Below, in pieces: positions 61,642 through 64,000 of a stretch of 64,000 nucleotides of DNA; the first letter of the stretch is position 1; each line of letters opens with the position of its first letter. The DNA lies in the NCBI GenBank assembly GCA_902617025.1, contig CACMVB010000003.1:106352-170351 (forward strand), written 5' to 3'. A model generated the notes under the pieces. It was given only the letters and a program-made list of their open reading frames with translations, was not told where the DNA came from and ran no database searches. Source of the stretch: an uncultured Pelagibacteraceae bacterium. GTDB lineage: Bacteria > Pseudomonadota > Alphaproteobacteria > Pelagibacterales > Pelagibacteraceae. The position numbers and the translations under genes were made by a program.

Positions 61642-62646
61642 ATGGTTAAAGTTGGCATTAATGGTTTTGGTAGAATAGGTAGATTAATTTTAAGAGCTAT
61701 TTTAGAAAATTATAAAAATAAAATTCAAGTTGTTGCAATTAATGATTTAGGATCAATAGAAACTAATGCTCACTTAATTAAATATGATAGTACTCATGGT
61801 ACCATTAAGGAAGATATTCAAACGTCAAAAGACGGGTTTAAAATCGGAAATCAAGAAATAAAAGTTTTTGCAGAAAAGGATCCAGCTAATATCCCTTGGG
61901 GAAAAGTAGGTGCTGATGTAGTTTTAGAATGCACTGGTATATTTTTAGACAAATCATCAGCAGAAAAACATATAAAAGGTGGAGCAAAAAAAGTAATAAT
62001 TTCTGCTCCTGGTAAAGAAGTAGATTTTACAATCGTTCAAGGTGTTAATAGCAAGGAGTTAAAAAAAGAGCATAATATTATATCCAATGGCTCGTGTACG
62101 ACAAATTGTTTAGCTCCTGTTGCAATGGTTTTAGAAAAAACTTTTGGTATTAGCTATGGTTATATGACTACAATCCATAGTTATACAGGTGATCAAAAAT
62201 TGTTAGATACATTACATAAAGATTTAAGAAGAGCTCGTTCCACAGAAGGAGCAATGATACCTACTTCAACAGGAGCCGCCAAAGCAATGAGTTTAGTTTT
62301 GCCGAGTTTAAAAGGAAAGTTAGATGGAACAGCTATAAGAGTTCCGACACCAAATGTTTCATTAATTGATCTAACATTAGTTACTGATAAAGAAGCAACA
62401 CCTGAAAGTATTAACGAAGCTATGACGAAAGCAGCGAAAGGTGAATTAAAAGGAATTTTAGATGTAAACCAAAAACCTCTTGTATCAAAAGATTTTAATC
62501 ATAACCCTCATAGTTCAATTTTTGATGTAACCCAAACTCAAGTAATAAAAGGAAAATTTAGTCGAGTGCTTTCATGGTACGATAATGAATGGGGTTTCTC
62601 AAACAGAATGTGTGATACTTCAATACAAATAGCCGGTTTAATTTAA
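61642..62646 (+). CDS. gap: Glyceraldehyde-3-phosphate dehydrogenase
   Basis: Type I GAPDH of 334 aa, oxidising glyceraldehyde 3-phosphate to 1,3-bisphosphoglycerate. It has GINGFGRIGRL (NAD fold), the catalytic Cys in SNGSCTTNCLAP (about 153), the HSYTGDQ, TGAAKA and RVPTPNVS blocks, and WYDNEWGFSNR near the end. A strong AAAGGAGA ribosome site precedes the ATG, 24 nt after the DUF2160 gene. Following the glycerol genes, it continues the route from dihydroxyacetone phosphate; tpiA is at 38 kb. It overlaps a small minus-strand ORF by 4 nt. Confidence 0.97.
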   Translation: MVKVGINGFGRIGRLILRAILENYKNKIQVVAINDLGSIETNAHLIKYDSTHGTIKEDIQTSKDGFKIGNQEIKVFAEKDPANIPWGKVGADVVLECTGIFLDKSSAEKHIKGGAKKVIISAPGKEVDFTIVQGVNSKELKKEHNIISNGSCTTNCLAPVAMVLEKTFGISYGYMTTIHSYTGDQKLLDTLHKDLRRARSTEGAMIPTSTGAAKAMSLVLPSLKGKLDGTAIRVPTPNVSLIDLTLVTDKEATPESINEAMTKAAKGELKGILDVNQKPLVSKDFNHNPHSSIFDVTQTQVIKGKFSRVLSWYDNEWGFSNRMCDTSIQIAGLI

Positions 62647-62816
62647 TTATTTGATTTTTCAGCTTCCTCAATTAATTTTAAAGTATTTTTTGGAATATCA
62701 GAATTTTCAGTTTTAGCATTTGAAACGCTAGAAACGTTTTTAGTTTTATTCCTTTTTAAATTTTGAAGATCATCTACTGCTGAGAGAATCTCATCAATAC
62801 TATAATTGCCTTCCAT
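62643..62816 (-). CDS. Small hypothetical protein downstream of pyk, 57 aa (not in ORF track)
   Basis: Read directly from the reverse strand: ATG 62816 overlaps the pyk stop as TAATG, and the stop TAA is at 62643-62645, convergent with gap. The 57-residue product starts MEGNYSIDEILSAVDDLQNL (amphipathic helix), has a Ser/Lys-rich middle and ends in a charged helix (LKLIEEAEKSNN). It is soluble and without cysteine. The start/stop coupling to pyk and the exact fit between pyk and gap support a real gene. I recognise no family. Confidence 0.6.
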   Translation of the reverse strand: MEGNYSIDEILSAVDDLQNLKRNKTKNVSSVSNAKTENSDIPKNTLKLIEEAEKSNN

Positions 62817-64000
62817 TAGGACCCAACTTTATAAAGTCTCACCATGTTTGTCATACCTGCCTTCCCAAAAGGTAAACCAGCAGTTATAACTACAAAATCA
62901 TTCTTTTTTATAAATCTTAGTTTTTTTATAATTTCTTTAGAAATAGACATCATATCTTTCCATCCATTTGCATCTCTACTATTTATAGATTGAACACCCC
63001 AAAGTAATGACACTTGTCTACTTACATTTATATTTGGAGAAATAGTTACTATTTTTGCTGCTGGGCGCATAGCAGAAACTAGTTTAGCAGATTTTCCAGA
63101 ATTAGAAAAAACAATTATAGCTTTAACGTCCGGATTATAAGCCATATCTTTGACAGAGAGGAGAATAGATTTAACCGGATCTTTGTTTGTAATGATAGAA
63201 TTTTTAAAATCTTCAATATGTTCTCTCTTATATTTTTCTGTAGATAGAATTGTTTGTGTCATAGTTGAAACAGCTTGAGTTGGAAATTTGCCAACTGCAG
63301 CTTCGGCAGATAACATTACAGTATCTGCACCTTGGAATATAGCTGTCGCAATATCGTTTATTTCTGCTCTAGTTGCAGTGTTATTCTCAATCATACTTTC
63401 TAACATCTGTGTAGCGACAATTACGGATTTAGAAAATTGAGAACATTTTTTTATTAGACTTAATTGAACTTTTGGTACTTCGCTATGACCAATATCAATT
63501 GCCAAATCTCCTCGTGCAATCATTATTGAGTCAGTATATTGGATAATCTTTTTAATATTTTTTAAGGCATGTTTATTTTCAATTTTAGAAATTATGCCCA
63601 TATCTTTTTTAATTAATTTTCTTGCCTCAAGAATTAGCTTTTCATTTTGTAAATAAGAAAGGGCAATCCAATTACATCCAAGTTTAATTGCGGTTTTAAT
63701 ATCCTTCTTATCTTTTAAAGTAAGTTTATTGAAAGTTATATCTAAATTTGGAACATGAAAACTTTTATTACTTTTAATTATACAATTTTGACTTCGACAT
63801 TTTGTTATTACGGAATTTCCTTTTTTTCCAATTACAGTGAATAGATACTTTCCATCATCGATTAAAATTTTATTACCTTTTTTTAATTTTTTTATAATTT
63901 TTGGATAAGGAAAAGCCACTCTTTGTGAGTCTCCAGGTGTTTTTTTATTATCAAATACAAATTTTTGATTAAAACTAATTTTTTGATTTTCATTTTTAAC
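62816..64000 (-). CDS. pyk: Pyruvate kinase, C-terminal part (runs off the right edge)
   Basis: Converts phosphoenolpyruvate and ADP to pyruvate and ATP. The track start (GTG 63919) is internal: the frame stays open to base 64000 with the pyruvate-kinase segment KKTPGDSQRVAFPYPKI, so the N-terminal barrel half lies outside. Visible family blocks are LIDDGKYLFTV, LTLKDKKDI, ISKIENKHAL, SIMIARGDLAIDIG (the metal/PEP site), VATQMLESM, TRAEINDIATAIFQGADTVMLSAEAAVG and a C-terminal allosteric-type domain. The stop overlaps the small downstream ORF. Confidence 0.95.
   Translation of the reverse strand, partial: VKNENQKISFNQKFVFDNKKTPGDSQRVAFPYPKIIKKLKKGNKILIDDGKYLFTVIGKKGNSVITKCRSQNCIIKSNKSFHVPNLDITFNKLTLKDKKDIKTAIKLGCNWIALSYLQNEKLILEARKLIKKDMGIISKIENKHALKNIKKIIQYTDSIMIARGDLAIDIGHSEVPKVQLSLIKKCSQFSKSVIVATQMLESMIENNTATRAEINDIATAIFQGADTVMLSAEAAVGKFPTQAVSTMTQTILSTEKYKREHIEDFKNSIITNKDPVKSILLSVKDMAYNPDVKAIIVFSNSGKSAKLVSAMRPAAKIVTISPNINVSRQVSLLWGVQSINSRDANGWKDMMSISKEIIKKLRFIKKNDFVVITAGLPFGKAGMTNMVRLYKVGS

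Overview
The window is a strongly AT-rich, very compact stretch of alphaproteobacterial chromosome that looks like a SAR11 (Candidatus Pelagibacter) clade genome. Reasons: Lys/Ile/Asn-rich proteins, many 1-4 nt start/stop overlaps, almost no intergenic DNA, alphaproteobacterial gene order (cdsA-dxr-bamA-lpx; lexA-gltX; secG-pyrG-kdsA-eno-ftsB-lipA-coq10; fused ispDF; ntrYX-trkA), an alphaproteobacterial GTTC-N7-GTTC SOS box, and large periplasmic-binding-protein transport systems. The organism assignment is inference; no rRNA is present. I saw no tRNA, rRNA, CRISPR array, insertion sequence, integrase or prophage gene. No stretch longer than 300 bp lacks a gene; the longest gap is about 134 bp (29148-29281).

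Layout. (1) 1-9.5 kb, plus strand: envelope operon with the 3' end of cdsA, then dxr, bamA, skp, lpxD, fabZ, lpxA, lpxI, a periplasmic PQQ-type sugar dehydrogenase homologue, and lpxB. (2) 9.5-29 kb: an accessory catabolic/transport region. A minus-strand block (two Gfo/Idh/MocA oxidoreductases, a CitE-like lyase, an enolase-superfamily dehydratase/racemase, a MenB/BadI-like crotonase, an acyl-CoA ligase, a PanE-like reductase, livH, livF) diverges from a plus-strand block (livK, a 2OG-Fe(II) oxygenase, livM, livG, a phytanoyl-CoA-dioxygenase-like protein, an EamA exporter). Next come a PanB-fold protein without the usual metal ligands and a homologue of human C11orf54 (minus), and a 2-keto-4-pentenoate-hydratase-like enzyme, a divergent SDR and a histone-deacetylase-fold amidohydrolase (plus). 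(3) 29-38 kb: a missed 40-aa membrane ORF, an EP-repeat membrane protein, then a minus-strand core operon ppiD-like, trpE-trpG-trpD-trpC, lexA, gltX and a PD-(D/E)XK nuclease. (4) 38-47 kb: tpiA-secG-pyrG-kdsA-eno-ftsB-lipA-coq10-like, followed by convergent pncC, pgpA and ispDF. (5) 47-53 kb: ntrY-ntrX-trkA-trkH. (6) 53-62 kb: glycerol uptake and phosphorylation, with a gpsA-like dehydrogenase, glpK, and a GlpV/GlpS/GlpT/GlpP/GlpQ ABC transporter plus its DUF2160 companion. (7) 62-64 kb: gap and, convergently, a small ORF plus the 3' part of pyk, which runs off the right edge.

How the parts work together. Regions 1, 3 and 4 are streamlined versions of conserved alphaproteobacterial superoperons. 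The accessory block sits between lpxB and gltX, genes that lie close together in many alphaproteobacteria, so it probably marks an insertion or replacement. The glycerol genes are followed directly by gap, and tpiA and eno are nearby, which gives a local set for turning glycerol into lower glycolysis intermediates. In the glycerol transporter the two ATPases carry complementary defects, which predicts one competent and one degenerate ATP site. Other observations: NtrX without GAFTGA, a PanB-fold protein without metal ligands, an SDR without its catalytic Tyr/Lys, and a sugar dehydrogenase embedded in the lipid A operon.
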